64,000 bases of DNA from Vesta saturnalis (lineage: Eukaryota > Arthropoda > Insecta > Coleoptera > Lampyridae). Location of the stretch: assembly GCA_036346205.1 (NCBI GenBank), contig JARFJB010001963.1, forward strand, positions 1,155,001 to 1,219,000, read 5' to 3'. The position numbers and the translations under genes were made by a program. The notes below the pieces were generated by a model, which saw nothing but the letters and a program-made list of their open reading frames with translations, ran no database searches and had not been told where the DNA came from. Below, in pieces: positions 22,643-32,986 of the stretch (positions within the stretch are counted from its first letter, which is position 1; the number at the start of each line of letters is the position of its first letter).

Positions 22643-23702
22643 CGAGGATGAATCAAATATAAACGGTGATTTTGCTCTTTTGCTTAGCAACAAGTTGCGA
22701 GCTAGATAAAAGTGCGCGGCTGTTGTTTGGCCTATGAGGAGTGGGCGAACCGGATTGGTTAGCGGGCGCACTCGACTCTCGTCAATAGAGCCATGAGCGA
22801 GCAAGAGGTACATACGTCTGCTGCGCAACGGATTATTATAAAATTTTTAACAAATGAAGGAGTTAAACCCTCGGAAATTTTTTCTCGATTAAAAGTTCAG
22901 TTTAGTGATACACTTTCTTAGAATCGTGTGTATCCGGGGGCAAGAGAATTTAAAAGTGGACCAGAACATGTCGAAAACGAAAGTCATGATCGATGCCGTT
23001 CGAGGGATTATTGAAAGTGATCGCCGCTTAACTGTTGGGGAAATCGTATCAGGAGTGGGCATCAGCTATGGAAGTGTTCAATCCATTATCACTGATGATC
23101 TTAGATTTTAAAAAAATACCGCTTGATGGGTTCCGAGGTTTTCACCGAAAATCAAAAACAGGCCAGGTCGGAGATCAGTCGAATACTTCTGGATCGATTT
23201 CGACAAGAAGGGGAGGATTTTTTGAAGCGTATCGTCACATATGATGAGACGTGGGTGGATCACTACACTCCCGAGTCGAAAATGGCAAGTAAGAAGTGAC
23301 TAAGGAAGCGTAAAGGCTGTCCAGTGAAGGCCAAAATTTGTCTCTCAGCCGGAACGATTTTTTTCGACTCAAAGGGAGTGTTACTGATTGAATTTTTTCA
23401 CGAAGACTTGTCTTTTAACGAAGACGTGCCTCCCTGTGACTATTTTGTGTTCGCACCCTTGAAGGATTCACTTGGAGGAAACAAATTCGGAAGTAATGAA
23501 GAAATCGAGGAGCAATGGCGTAATTGGCTAACAACTTGCCGTAAATCTTTCTACGAACAAGGGATATTAAAGCTTCCAAATCGGTGACAAAAGTGTGTAG
23601 ATCACGCAGGAGACTATATTGAAAAACGTTGATAGTATAGTTAGTGTGTAACATTCAATAAATGCATAAAAAGAAATTACCGTTTATATTTGATTCACCG
23701 TC

Positions 23703-23703
<1 letters not shown>
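22643..23703 (+). mobile_element. mariner element, internally deleted, 1061 bp
   Basis: The ends are CGAGGATGAATCAAATATAA (left) and the inverse of TTATATTTGATTCACCGTCG (right), about 30 bp in all, flanked by TA at 22641-22642 and 23704-23705. Full-length mariners are about 1.3 kb, so roughly 0.2 kb is missing. It is followed by a TA tract. Confidence 0.9.
22793..23632 (+). pseudogene. mariner transposase relic
   Basis: ATG at 22793 opens MSEQEVHTSAAQRIIIKF and LTNEGVKPSEIFSRLKVQF, the classical mariner N-terminus. A TAG follows after DTLS. Later blocks in shifting frames are IESDRRLTVGEIVSGVGISY (second HTH), YDETWVDHYTPESKMAS (first catalytic Asp), GCPVKAKICLSAG and PPCDYFVFAPLKDSLGGNKF (around the last Asp), then the tail RKSFYEQGILKLPNR. 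The segment with the second catalytic Asp (the HDNARPH region) is deleted. The copy is inactive; whether the ends could be moved in trans is unknown. Confidence 0.9.

Positions 23704-23746
<43 letters not shown>
23704..23746. repeat. (TA)n microsatellite
   Basis: TA tract linking the right end of the mariner and the end of the Tc1 relic. Confidence 0.95.
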
Positions 23747-23748
<2 letters not shown>

Positions 23749-23750
<2 letters not shown>

Positions 23751-24937
23751 TGTGACAAAAAATGCAACACCAAGATGGCGTTGGAATTTTGGACCAAACA
23801 TGGCAGAAATGTTTAACTAGTCAGATTAAAATTTGAAAGAAATTAAACAAAAGATGAAGGCATTTTTTATTATATGTTGGATCACCCCTATTAGTTTCAC
23901 ACTCCCGCGTCCTTCTTGGCATGCATTCCAACAGGTGGTCGATTTCTTCCTGAGGTATTGCATTCCAGGCAATGTGTCATTCCTGCGGGAGAGCTTCTAG
24001 TGTCCGTGGAGGATTGGCTAATTGCTTGAGTCTTCTACCCATCATGTCCCACACATGTTCGATAGGCGAAAGGTCGAGAGATTTGGGTGGCCACGGCAAG
24101 ATATTGACGTTAGCCTTTTCGAAGCACTCCATAGAGTGCCTCGCAATGTGGGGACGGGCATTATCCTGTTGGCCAGCTCCTGGAGGAATGGAAGGATGTG
24201 GTGTTCTACCACTTCATCAACATATCGGTGGGCATTCATATTTCCTCGGATGAATACCAACTGAGACCTGCTTCCATAAACAATAGCACCACATACCATA
24301 ACCCCCACAGTGTGGTGCATATGCCGCTCAACAGAAAACTGCACATTGCGACGTTCTCCACGTCTACGTCTGACCCTCATGGGACCATCGTGCATTCCCA
24401 AGCAGAATCGGGATTCGTCACTGAGGACCACCCTATGCCATTCCACGTCCCAATCCAGTCGCAAGGTACACCACTCCAAACGTTGCTGTTAATGACGAGC
24501 CGTCAGCGGAAGCACAAGATGTGGTCGATAGGACTGCAAACCAAAAGCTCTAATTCGACGGTAAACTGTACGCAGGGTTACAGGACGTTCTTCGTTTTCC
24601 AAGCCATTGATCGGCTATTGATCTTGTACTCGAGAATCGGTCTATTAATTCCATTAATCTGAGATGGCGGTCCTGGATCACATTTGTCTGTCTTGGTCGT
24701 CCACTTCCTCTTCTGCGACGTTCGTGACCTTCTCTAGACCATGCTTGATAACACCGTACTACACAGGATTGATTACGGTTAAGACGATTAGCAATTTATC
24801 TGAATGAAAGACCACCTTCACGTAAGCCAATAATGCGTCCTCTGTCGAATTCACTCAGTTGTCGATAATTTTCACGTTGCCGCACTCTAGGCATAATCGC
24901 AACCTCAAGATGCAAAGAATATATAAAAGCAAAAGCA
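23749..24937 (-). mobile_element. Tc1-type element, degraded
   Basis: The transposase lies on the minus strand. ATG at 24894 gives MPRVRQRENYRQLSEFDR and GRIIGLREGGLSFR. Then SCVVRCYQAWSREGHERR, WHRVVLSDESRFCLG (first Asp), RVRRRRGERRNVQFSVERH, GVMVCGAIVYGSRSQLVFIR and, at the end, MGRRLKQLANPPRTLEALPQ and IPQEEIDHLLECMPRRTREC. The region holding the second Asp and the third catalytic residue is deleted or scrambled (about 24050-24130). The end at 23749 (TCTGTGACAAAAAATGCAAC) is a good Tc1-type TIR; the opposite end near 24930 is degraded. TA tracts border both sides. Confidence 0.85.

Positions 24938-25003
<66 letters not shown>
24938..25003. repeat. (TA)n microsatellite
   Basis: TA tract with one TTATAT interruption on the right flank of the Tc1 relic. 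Confidence 0.95.
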
Positions 25004-25006
<3 letters not shown>

Positions 25007-25084
25007 CATGTATACATGTACAACATACACTATTGCGCTGGTGATTTTAATTTTTACGTATTTAAAAATATCAATCTAATTTGA

Positions 25085-25419
25085 GGTGGTAAGTAAAGGA
25101 ACATAGGATGAGGATGGTGTCTATGTGTGACGTCGTCTATTTTAGATAAGAAAAACAAAACTACTCTAACCTAACATAATTAGATAAGATAAACAAAACT
25201 ACTGTAACCTAACATAATTAGATGAGATAAACAAAACTACTATAACCTAACAAAAGTAGATTAGATAAACAAAACTACTGTAACCTAAGAGAAAAAACAA
25301 GTGCACCAACCGGCAATCGAACCTGCACCCAAAGCGTGTAAGACGACTCCTACCAGTACACCACTAGCGCTCTAGCAGTTTGAGATTTAAACCATTTATA
25401 AAATACCTATTTATATGAC
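25085..25419 (-). mobile_element. tRNA-carrying small TIR element, truncated copy
   Basis: The left end GAGGTGGTAAGTAAAGGAAC matches the left end of the next element (25420) and, in inverse, the end at 25800. Inside are four tandem copies of a ~34-bp unit (GATAAACAAAACTACTGTAACC) followed by a tRNA-like sequence on the minus strand. The far end is missing because the neighbouring copy begins at 25420, apparently inserted into it. Confidence 0.65.
25301..25372 (-). other. tRNA-like Pol III unit in TIR element (degenerate)
   Basis: On the minus strand an A-box-like block (CTAGTGGTGTACTGG) and a perfect B box (GGTTCGATTGCC) are spaced as in a tRNA, with a T-run (TTGTTTTTT) directly downstream. 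The anticodon stem pairs poorly. I read it as a tRNA-derived promoter, not a functional tRNA. Confidence 0.5.
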
Positions 25420-25800
25420 GAGGCGGTAAACAAGGAAACATAGGAAATGAAGGAAGACAGTAATGTGCTGCCGATGACAAATTGCGTAAGCGTTATCTAC
25501 ATAAATAGGTATTTTTATTAATTGTTTAAATATCACTTTCAATGTCAAACTGCTAGAGGGCTGGTGGTAGGAGTCGTCTTCCACGCTTTTGGTGCGGGTT
25601 CGATTCCCGGCTCGTGCACTTTTTTTTTCTCTTAGGTTACAGTAGTTTTGTTTGTCTATTCTACTTTTGTTAGGTTATTGTAGTTTTGTTTATCTATTCT
25701 AATTATGTTAGGTTACAGTAGTTTTGTTTTTCTTATCTAAAATACATGACGTCACACATCTATACCATGCTCATCAGTCATCCTATGTGCCTTTGTTTAC
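25420..25800 (+). mobile_element. tRNA-carrying small TIR element, about 381 bp
   Basis: The ends are inverted: GACGAGGCGGTAAACAAGGA at the left, and the inverse of the right end reads GATGATGCGGTAAACAAAGG; both continue through ACATAGGA. From left to right it holds a spacer, a tRNA-like unit (25556-25619), an oligo-T run and about three tandem copies of GTTAGGTTACAGTAGTTTTG. It faces the truncated copy at 25085, making a local palindrome. No target duplication could be fixed. Confidence 0.7.
25556..25619 (+). other. tRNA-like Pol III unit
   Basis: A-box-like CTGGTGGTAGG, B box GGTTCGATTCCCG with a closing CGGG/CCCG T-stem, and nine T's directly after GTGCAC. It resembles a shortened tRNA-Gly(TCC)-like gene but lacks several D-arm bases. 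Likely a Pol III promoter and terminator cassette. Confidence 0.5.
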
Positions 25801-26418
25801 CGCATCATCAAAATTTGCACCAAAACTGACTAAATTCATTGAATAGAATTTTTTAGATGTTTGGGTTGGTAATACTCAATGTCATATAAAAATGTGATTA
25901 TAGGTTAGATAATGTTTATTAATTCTGTTACAGTGCAATGAACACACATATTTATGTTTACAGTATAAATTGAATCATTTAATCGAGTAAAACTAATCAA
26001 TGCACTTGTACTCATTAACAGTTTCTTATTAAATTAGGTTCACAATCCAAGTCATTCAAGTATCAAAGAAGACGTCCATCAGATAATAATGTAGTTGTAT
26101 CCCATTGAATTATCTTATAAAAAATGAAAACACATTGTATACTTTTGCAAAATACGACTTAATTATATATTATCCTAAAATATTATCTGAAAAAAGTGAT
26201 ATACTTGTTTTAAAAATATTCTTTACAAATTATAAAACCCTACTTATGTATACACAGTAATTTTATTCTTGAATTTTAAGGTAATTAAATAATTACAAAT
26301 ATTAAATTTAATACATTTTTTTAAAATAACGTTTATAAGTTATAACATTAACTTTTTAACTTTCTGTCGAAGTATACGCCAATGTTATAATTTTTGATTA
26401 AATATCTAACCAACTGAC
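25801..26418. other. No gene recognised
   Basis: Non-coding AT-rich spacer between the tRNA-carrying element and the Copia LTR. Confidence 0.4.
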
Positions 26419-26612
26419 GTGTCAAAATATTATTACACCAGAAAAGTTACCAGAAACGATGCTTGTAAGAAGCTTCTAAACGCACTACAAACGACGCGTT
26501 TAAGAGTCCTTAGACACATTGAGTTAGAAAAAAGGTGTATTTATATTTTTCAACATAAGTTAGAGTTGTAATAAAAATGTACACAAATCTATCATTAAAT
26601 ATAATTATTAAC
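26419..26612 (+). mobile_element. Copia-type LTR with primer-binding site
   Basis: A stretch starting TGTCAAAATATTATTACACC and ending TTATTAACA is followed at once by TGGTAGTAGAACGTGG, which resembles the primer-binding site used by many Copia elements (TGGTATCAGAGC type). At about 190 bp it would be a short Copia LTR. The partner LTR is not in the window. The boundaries are inferred from the TG...CA ends and the position of the gag-like frame just downstream. Confidence 0.5.
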
Positions 26613-26629
26613 ATGGTAGTAGAACGTGG

Positions 26630-26985
26630 TTATTTAAAGAAGAACGGAGAAAAGTGAGATTAAGTATTGGATAAAAATAGATTTGTGTGAAACGTTTGAA
26701 ATCAGCGGAAATAGATCGAACAACACGACGGACATCAGAATTCCGGTGTTTGACGAAACGATTATGGAAATTGGAAGAAACGAATGCAAATGTATCTTGT
26801 GACGAGAAATGCTACACGGTTGTGACGAAGGAAGTACAAACAAGGCGGACGTATGGGAAAAAGAAAATGTAAAAGCTTTTAATTACATATTATGGTTCAA
26901 TCACAAATAAGCAGTTAGAATTTAGAAGCGATAAGGAATCGGCATTTGAAATTAGGAAGAAGTTAAGAATCTATTGCCCAAGCAA
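26630..26985 (+). pseudogene. Copia gag N-terminal fragment
   Basis: Three frames carry one gag-like order: IPVFDE, then DYGNWKKRMQMYLV, then EKCYTVVTKEVQTR, then SITNKQLEFRSDKESAFEIR. This is the N-terminal gag region of insect Copia elements (family form 'F.G.NY..WK.RM.MYL' and 'NKQLEFV...TAYEI'). At least three frameshifts make it non-functional. It ends abruptly at about 26985, where the next transposon begins. No zinc knuckle, protease, integrase or RT is left. Confidence 0.65.
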
Positions 26986-27302
26986 TGTATAATGAAATAC
27001 TTACGTGAAGTAGTCACTGCAGTAGGTATACAGGTTGTCTCTTGCATTTTTTCGAGAAATACATAGATTTCGAGATAAATGCGAAACTGTGATATAAAAA
27101 AAACGCACATTCTGTCTCCTGTCACCCCGTAGGTATTGCGTATTAGTAATTTTTGTTGGCTCTTGAGTTTTCGGCGGATCGTGCTTACTTTCCGAAATAA
27201 AAAATAAAAACGAATGTAATGCAAGTACCTTCACAAAAACGCGCATTAAACATTTAATTAAAGATGATTATTAATTTTATTAAATACATAAATAAAAAGT
27301 TT

Positions 27303-27375
27303 ACCTCGACTAGGATTCGAACCTACGACCTGTACTTTGCTAGAGTACCGCGCTAACCAACTGCGCCACCAAGGT
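27303..27375 (-). tRNA. tRNA-like gene, anticodon AGC, copy 1
   Basis: 73 nt on the minus strand fold as a full cloverleaf. Acceptor ACCTTGG pairs with TCGAGGT (wobbles included), the D stem is GCGC/GCGC, and the anticodon stem is GTACT/AGTAC with loop CTAGCAA (U33, anticodon AGC). The variable loop is AGGTC and the T-arm is GTAGG-TTCGAAT-CCTAG with one mismatch. The A box (TGGCGCAGTTGG) and B box (GGTTCGAATCC) are perfect, and TTTTT follows 4 nt downstream. AGC would read Ala, but the acceptor stem does not look like tRNA-Ala (G3-U70 expected), so it may be a SINE-type or transposon-borne tRNA derivative. Confidence 0.6.
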
Positions 27376-27625
27376 TCAAGCCCCAATCGATGTAAATTTT
27401 GTCTTTATGTATGTCGAACTGATGTAAATTCTAAATATGAGATTACTATCAAATTACTTATATTAATGGAACGTGAGCCTGCAATATCGCAAGGATTCAC
27501 ACATACCAAAGCAACTTGACTAATATTAAATTATTGTAAGTGTTTGTTATGAACGAATAAGTTAAAAGGTAAATATGTAATTAAAAATTATTATTAATTT
27601 TATTAAATACATAAATAAAAAGTTT

Positions 27626-27698
27626 ACCTCTAGTAGGATTCGAACCTACGACCTGTACTTTGCTAGAGTACCGCGTTAACCAACTGCGCCACCAAGGT
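27626..27698 (-). tRNA. tRNA-like gene, anticodon AGC, copy 2
   Basis: Near-identical to the copy at 27303. The T-stem is now perfect (GTAGG/CCTAC) but one D-stem pair and one acceptor pair are lost (ACCTTGG against TAGAGGT). It has the same A and B boxes and the same TTTTT terminator 4 nt downstream. The compensating pattern of differences between the two copies is that of decay from a common intact gene. Confidence 0.55.
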
Positions 27699-28374
27699 TC
27701 AAGCCCCAATCGATGTAAATTTTGTCTTTATGTATGTAGAACTGATGTAAATTCTAAATATTTACATATTTACCTTTGAACTTATTCGTTCATAACAAAA
27801 ACTTACAATAATTTAATTAAAGAATTCGTTTTGTTTTTTTACGCGGAAAGATGCTAAAAGATGCATTTAATTCATTTTAATTTGTGTAGCAAACAGTATA
27901 AAAATTTACCTTATACTGTATGAGAATATCTCCAATAAATGTGGGAGTTAAATAAATTACAAATTTAATTGTGAAACATTAGTGAATTAAATATAGATCA
28001 TACAAGCAAATAAATTACATACAGTAATAGTGAAAACATTTCATTTATCGTAAGTACTTTTACTTGTTCACAAAAAAAAAAATTTAAATATTTGCAAGAA
28101 TGACCAGTGTTGTTTTATTTCCAAACATTGCAAAAACTGTTCAGTGATCACTTTCAGCTCGAATGCAGGAGTACAGTCTTTGTCTTATCGATTACCGAAC
28201 TCTGTCAAAAATACCAGGGTCGTTTCGTATTGTGTTACAACCCAGCAATGATGCGATTTCTTAAATCCTCCTCACGTTCAACAGGAGTTGCGTAGACCAA
28301 CGACTTCAGATAGGAAAAAATCCAACGGGTTTAGGTCCGCCGACCGTGCAGGCCATAAATTAGGTTCACCTCGG

Positions 28375-30578
28375 CAGGCTTGAGATGATTTAACTCAGTT
28401 GATTAAAATCAGCATGATTTTTTTAATGGAAAGCATGATTAATTTAGTTTAGAAAAGGGGGCTCAAATTTGAATACATAAAAATGTATTTGTTCATAAAA
28501 AAATAAAACCTTCATGCATTTTTAAGTGGTAATATTTATTATTTATTATAATAATGGAAAAGCTGCTTTTTACAAAAATAAAACTATTAAAAAATATTAC
28601 ATTTTTTATTATTTCATCCGAAAACATAGTTTTGTAAAAAGGGTCTGACTTGGCTTCCAACTTAATTAGTAATAATTCTGTGTCTGTAAAATATCTAAAG
28701 CATCTCTCTTTTCTTCCGTTAGTAATCGATATTCTTTGTTTATATTTATTGTAGGATCCAACATATATTCTAAAAAGTGAAAGGCGGTTAGAGCTTGAAC
28801 GTATCTTTTATTAAATATTTGATACTGACGCAAGCTTCTTCTATAAAACTGTCAGTGTCAGAAATAGCCATTAACTTTTTCCCTGTGTAAACCGCTCAAG
28901 ATAAAAATGCACCTTTTTGTTGAATTACGTCAAGTGCTATAGAAATTTTAGCAGCTGTAGAATATCCTCAGCCATCCTTTTAATAGAGATATCTGAAACT
29001 TTTTTAAAAATCACTGGATCAATTTCTTCTTTATGCTCTTCACATATTAATAACGATTTCGGCCATTCATTTGCATAGATCTCAAGACAATCTGAAAGTG
29101 TATTCCATCGAACATCTTGAGGTAAGACCAATTTCTTGCCTCCTTTTTCTTTATACCAAGCATTTGCAAATTGAAGTATTAGACAATTTGTACTATATGT
29201 TCTTTTACCTGTGATGTTTCTAAGTCTTTGGAGAGCAAACTAACCAAGTACGCCGAACAACCATTTGTAATTATAGGATAACTGAACGACTTGGAAATTG
29301 TTTTCTTCATACTGACCATGTTGGCGGCGTTACCTGCCACAATACTGGTAACTTTACAGTTATATTCATTTTTACACATTTATTGAGTTAATAGCTAACT
29401 CAGCAAGATAGTAAGCTTTATGGGGATGACCTGATTTATCTAGCTTTCCAAGAGAATACTGTTTCCATCCTGTTTCCATTCTCTGCTATCAAAACGACAC
29501 AGATTATCGGCTCATTATGTACATTGGACCATCCATCTAAGGACATGTAAACAGACTGCCCAGAAAACTTCTTAAAACATTTAGATTTTTCTTCCTCAAA
29601 TATTTCATTCAGGAGCGTTGACGATAACCGAAATCTAGATGGAGAAACGTAACCGGGTCTTAGCATTTCTATGGCTTTTCGAATTTCCTTATTTTCTATC
29701 GCTCTAAAACTGCAATTTGTTGCGTAAACGGCTTTGGCTATTTGTCTGTCCAATTCTTTCTTCTTATCTTGTCCAGTTTGCACAAAAGAACCCAAATGAC
29801 CGGTACTTCCACTATTTTCACTTTCTCCTACACTTTCCTTTTCACAGTTCTCTATTCTCTGTTTCTTTTGCAACTGGATAATTTCATTCTGGGTAGTTCC
29901 AGGCTGTGACACAATCACCATGAAGAGTTTCAACATCAATGATATCACTAGTTTTACTTTCACAGATTTCCCAGTGACTTTTTAGTCTGCCTACTAGACC
30001 TTACAATTGTTTACCACATTATTTACACACTGTTCTGCAACCTAGTTTGCCAACCACTTTCTTTTTTACAAAATGTTGCCAAATACTAAGTTCCGTTCTG
30101 CCCCGGCTTGCCATGACTCCAAATGTCTTGCTAGATTACAACCACAGAATCACAAATATTACTAATAACTAGAATAAGTGCGTGTAATTTATATAACTGA
30201 GTGTTTTCTGCCAGTTTTTACAAGTTTCAACAATTCCCCAAACTCGCAAAACTGCGTGAACAAAATTTTCACGTTAAGATTTGTCGAGTTTTGCTTTCTA
30301 TCTGTACTATTCCTGCCTTGCTGACATTAAAAGGTTTTGACGGTTAAACGTGAATTTACAACATTTTACCTATGCAAGGACGTTTAAACGTATAACTGTA
30401 AACGTTTAATCGCTGCAACCCTACTGCTTGCAAATATTTGGTTGCTTAACAAAACAAACCATAAACAGTTAGAATTATTTGAAAATAATATATTAATAAA
30501 CACTAGTCAAATTTAAAAAAATAAAAAAAATCATCCATTTTTGATTTTTTTTTTAAATCGTGATTTTTATCAACCTTG
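28375..30578 (-). mobile_element. hAT element inserted in the mariner-type gene
   Basis: The ends are CAGGCTTGA (28375) and the inverse of TCAACCTTG (30578). The flanking octamers CACCTCGG (28367-28374) and GTCCTCGG (30579-30586) agree at six of eight positions, as expected for an old 8-bp duplication. Removing the element rejoins the mariner-type coding sequence between its GNRW and WPARS blocks. It is 2204 bp, with AT-rich TIR surroundings containing repeated GATTT/AAATC motifs. Confidence 0.85.
28683..30114 (-). pseudogene. BED-finger hAT transposase
   Basis: ATG at 30114 opens MASRGRTELSIWQHFVKKK. The BED zinc finger (W-x-HF, C-x2-C, H-x4-C) ends in LKSHWEIC, with stops at two positions inside it. 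Then come LDRQIAKAVYATNCSFRAIE, RPGYVSPSRFRLSSTLLNEI, GQSVYMSLDGWSNVHNEPII (first catalytic Asp region), VAGNAANMVSMKK (second Asp replaced by Gly-Asn), SYPIITNGCSAYLVSLLSKD and VLPQDVRWNTLSDCLEIYAN. The C-terminal block is VQALTAFHFLEYMLDPT and LLTEEKRDALDIL. It resembles the insect/vertebrate ZBED-like hAT family. The frame is broken at about 29400, 29150 and 28930, so it is inactive. Confidence 0.85.
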
Positions 30579-31681
30579 GTCCTCGGCCAATTCAGCGATT
30601 TCCATGTGTTGCTATTAAAAACTCTCGGGCCATGCTACTAAAATGCTGTTGTGCACCATCATTAATAAACCACATTCTATGTCGTATTGCTAATGGTACA
30701 TCTTCAAGAAAGTCAGGAAGCCGATTTTGCAAAAAATTACGATATACCTCTCCGGTCAGCCTGTCTGATAGAAATACTGGACCAATCAGGCAGTCACCCA
30801 CAATTGCAACTCAAACGTTCAACGAGAATTGATGCTGGGAACGAAGTTGACATATCTCGTGTGAATTTTCATCAGCCCAGACATGGTTGTTGTGAAAATT
30901 TCTTATAGTATTTCGAGAAAAACTCTCGTCGCCGGTAAAAAGAATCAAACACAAGAGTTAAGGGATGACAATCAATTTCTGCAAAAGCCATTGGCAGAAT
31001 GCAACACGAAGTGGAAAATCAGCAGGAAGCAGTTCTTGAACGCGTTGGATGTTATATGGGTACAACAAATTTTCTCTAAGAATGTGCCAAACAGTTCCAT
31101 TATTCACGTGTAAAGTATCTACACTCTTCTCGTAGAGGTTCGTGGATTTTCCTCGATCCTGTTCAGCACATTCTCTTCTAGCTCTGGCGTTCGTCTTGTC
31201 CTTAGTTTCCCTGATCCTCCATTTCGATTCAATTTGCCTGTTTCACGCAGACGTCGATGAATATTTTCGAAAAGTCTACTATCAGGAACATTACGGTTAG
31301 GACATCGTTCACCGTACAGGCGCCGAACTTCTGCTGAATTGCAACCGGCCAGTCCTTAAATGAAACGCATATCAGTCATCCCGCCATTGGAATACTGATT
31401 CATGATCAATTATTTTACACAATTCGACAGATAACGATTATGCGAGATGCTGTCAAATTAATATTTACATTGAAAAATTTAACATTTGAGGTGGTCACTT
31501 TGAACCGTTTTTTTAATGTTTGGAAATAAAACATTGGTCATTCCTGCAAATATTTTAATTTGTTTTTATTTTGTGAACTAGTAAAAGTACTTACGATAAT
31601 TTAAATGTTTTCACTATTATTGTATGTAATTTATTTGCTTGTATGCGCTGTATTTAATTCACTAATATTTTGTAATTTATT

Positions 31682-32842
31682 TTATTTTATTTTGCCACCA
31701 TAATGTTCTTTATACGCCTCCAAATGCGGGCATAATGTGGTCTTTATAGCACGGAAATGTCATTGATGCTAAGCAGCATGATTGACAGCGAACACATGAC
31801 ATGATATATAATAGCAATATCACAGTATCTTAGTAACAACAAATTAGCCTACTGTCGACTTTATTTCACTGCATTTGCATTTAAAAATTTGCCGAAAATA
31901 CTGAATCTTTTTAATATTTTGTTCCAGTTTCATGGTGCAAAATAAAATAAAACATTGTATGTACCACGGGCATAATTGTAGATTATGGCTCTCAGGAATA
32001 TAAAAGCCCTCCGCTTCGCGTCGGGCTTTTATCATTCCCTCGAGCCATAATCTTCTGATTATGCCCTTAATACATAAATATCTATTATTTTATTTTGCCA
32101 CCATAATGTTCTTTATACGCCTCCAAATGCGGGCGTAATGTGGTCTTTATAGTACGGAAATGTCATTGATGCTAAGCAGCATGATTGACAGCAAACACAT
32201 GACATGATATATAATAGCAATATCACAGTATCTTAGTAACAACAAATTAGCCTACTGTCGACTTTATTTCACTACATTTGCATTTAAAAACTTTGTCCCA
32301 GTTCCAGTTTCATGGTGCAAAATAAAATAAAACATTGTATGTACCACGGGCATAATTGTAGATTATAGCTCTCAGGAATATAAAAGCCCTCCGCTTCGCG
32401 TCGGGCTTTTAACGTTCCCTCGAGCCATAATCTTCTGATTATGCCCTTAATACATAAATATCTATTATACGCCTCCAAATGCGGGCGTAATGTGGTCTTT
32501 ATAGCACGGAAATGCCATTGATGCTAAACAGCATGATTGACAGCAAACACATGACATGATATATAATAGCAATATCACAGTATCTGAGTAACAACAAATT
32601 AGCCTACTGTCAACTTTATTTCACTGCATTTGCATTTAAAAACTTGCCGAAAATACTGAATCTTTTTAATATTTTGTTCCAGTTTCATGCTGCAAAATAA
32701 AATAAAACATTGTATGTACCACGGGCATAATTGTAGATTATAGCTCTCAGGAATATAAAAGCCCTCCGCTTTGCGTCGGGCTTTTAACACTCCCTCGAGC
32801 CATAATCTTCTGATTATGCCCTTAATACATAAATATCTATAA
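31682..32842. repeat. Three tandem ~0.35-0.4-kb repeats with a long hairpin
   Basis: The same sequence starts near 31692, 32095 and 32464. The middle copy has lost about 33 nt and the third lacks the first ~20 nt. Each unit contains a long imperfect palindrome: GGGCATAATTGTAGATTATG, an inner stem AAAAGCCC-loop-GGGCTTTT with loop TCCGCTTCGCGTC, and CATAATCTTCTGATTATGCC. The block lies in the right arm of the long-TIR element and has no counterpart in the left arm, so it inserted or expanded there. A minus-strand frame FYIPES(H/Y)NLQLCPWYIQCF is conserved in all three but is probably a by-product. Confidence 0.85.
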
Positions 32843-32986
32843 CTCCCACGATTGTTGCAGATATTCTCATAAGGTAAATAGAAAATGTTTACCTATTTTT
32901 ATACTGTTCGCTACACAAATTAAAATGAATCAAAAACGTCTTTTAGCGTCTTTCCGCGTAAAAAACAAAATGAGTTCTTTAATTAA

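Larger units (their letters stand above)
27264..27810 (-). mobile_element. Insertion carrying two tRNA-like genes, with 12-bp target duplication
   Basis: ATTTAATTAAAG stands at 27252-27263 and again at 27811-27822. The uninterrupted right arm has this sequence once (inverse, about 32978), so the 547 bp between them is an insertion. It contains two copies of a tRNA-like sequence with the same flanks. The second copy lies between inverted ends: TAAGTGTTTGTTATGAACGA near 27537 against the inverse TAAGTTTTTGTTATGAACGA at 27788-27807. So a TIR element with a tRNA inside is itself part of the insertion. Confidence 0.7.
28165..31400 (-). pseudogene. Mariner-type transposase of the long-TIR element, split by a hAT
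   Basis: The N-terminus near 31400 reads MNQYSNGGMTDMRFI, with LYGERCPNRNVPDSRLFENI, HRRLRETGKLNRNGGSG and RTRRTPELEENVLNRIEENP (HTH region). The core at 30801-30592 reads MGDCLIGPVFLSDRLTG, LPDFLEDVPLAIRHRMWFIN and DGAQQHFSSMAREFLIATHG (second catalytic Asp in FINDGAQQHF). The hAT insertion follows. Beyond it, from 28366 down, come WPARSADLNPLDFFLSEVV (third Asp region) and a degraded tail. The order fits the insect Tc1/mariner subgroup with DUF4817-like HTH, also seen at 15.5, 20, 35.5, 50 and 63 kb. Frameshifts and stops occur throughout (for example 31380 and 31130). Confidence 0.8.

Noticed and set aside
24198..24662. 154-codon plus-strand frame across the Tc1 element
   Set aside because: Antisense shadow of the Tc1 transposase, whose motifs are on the minus strand.
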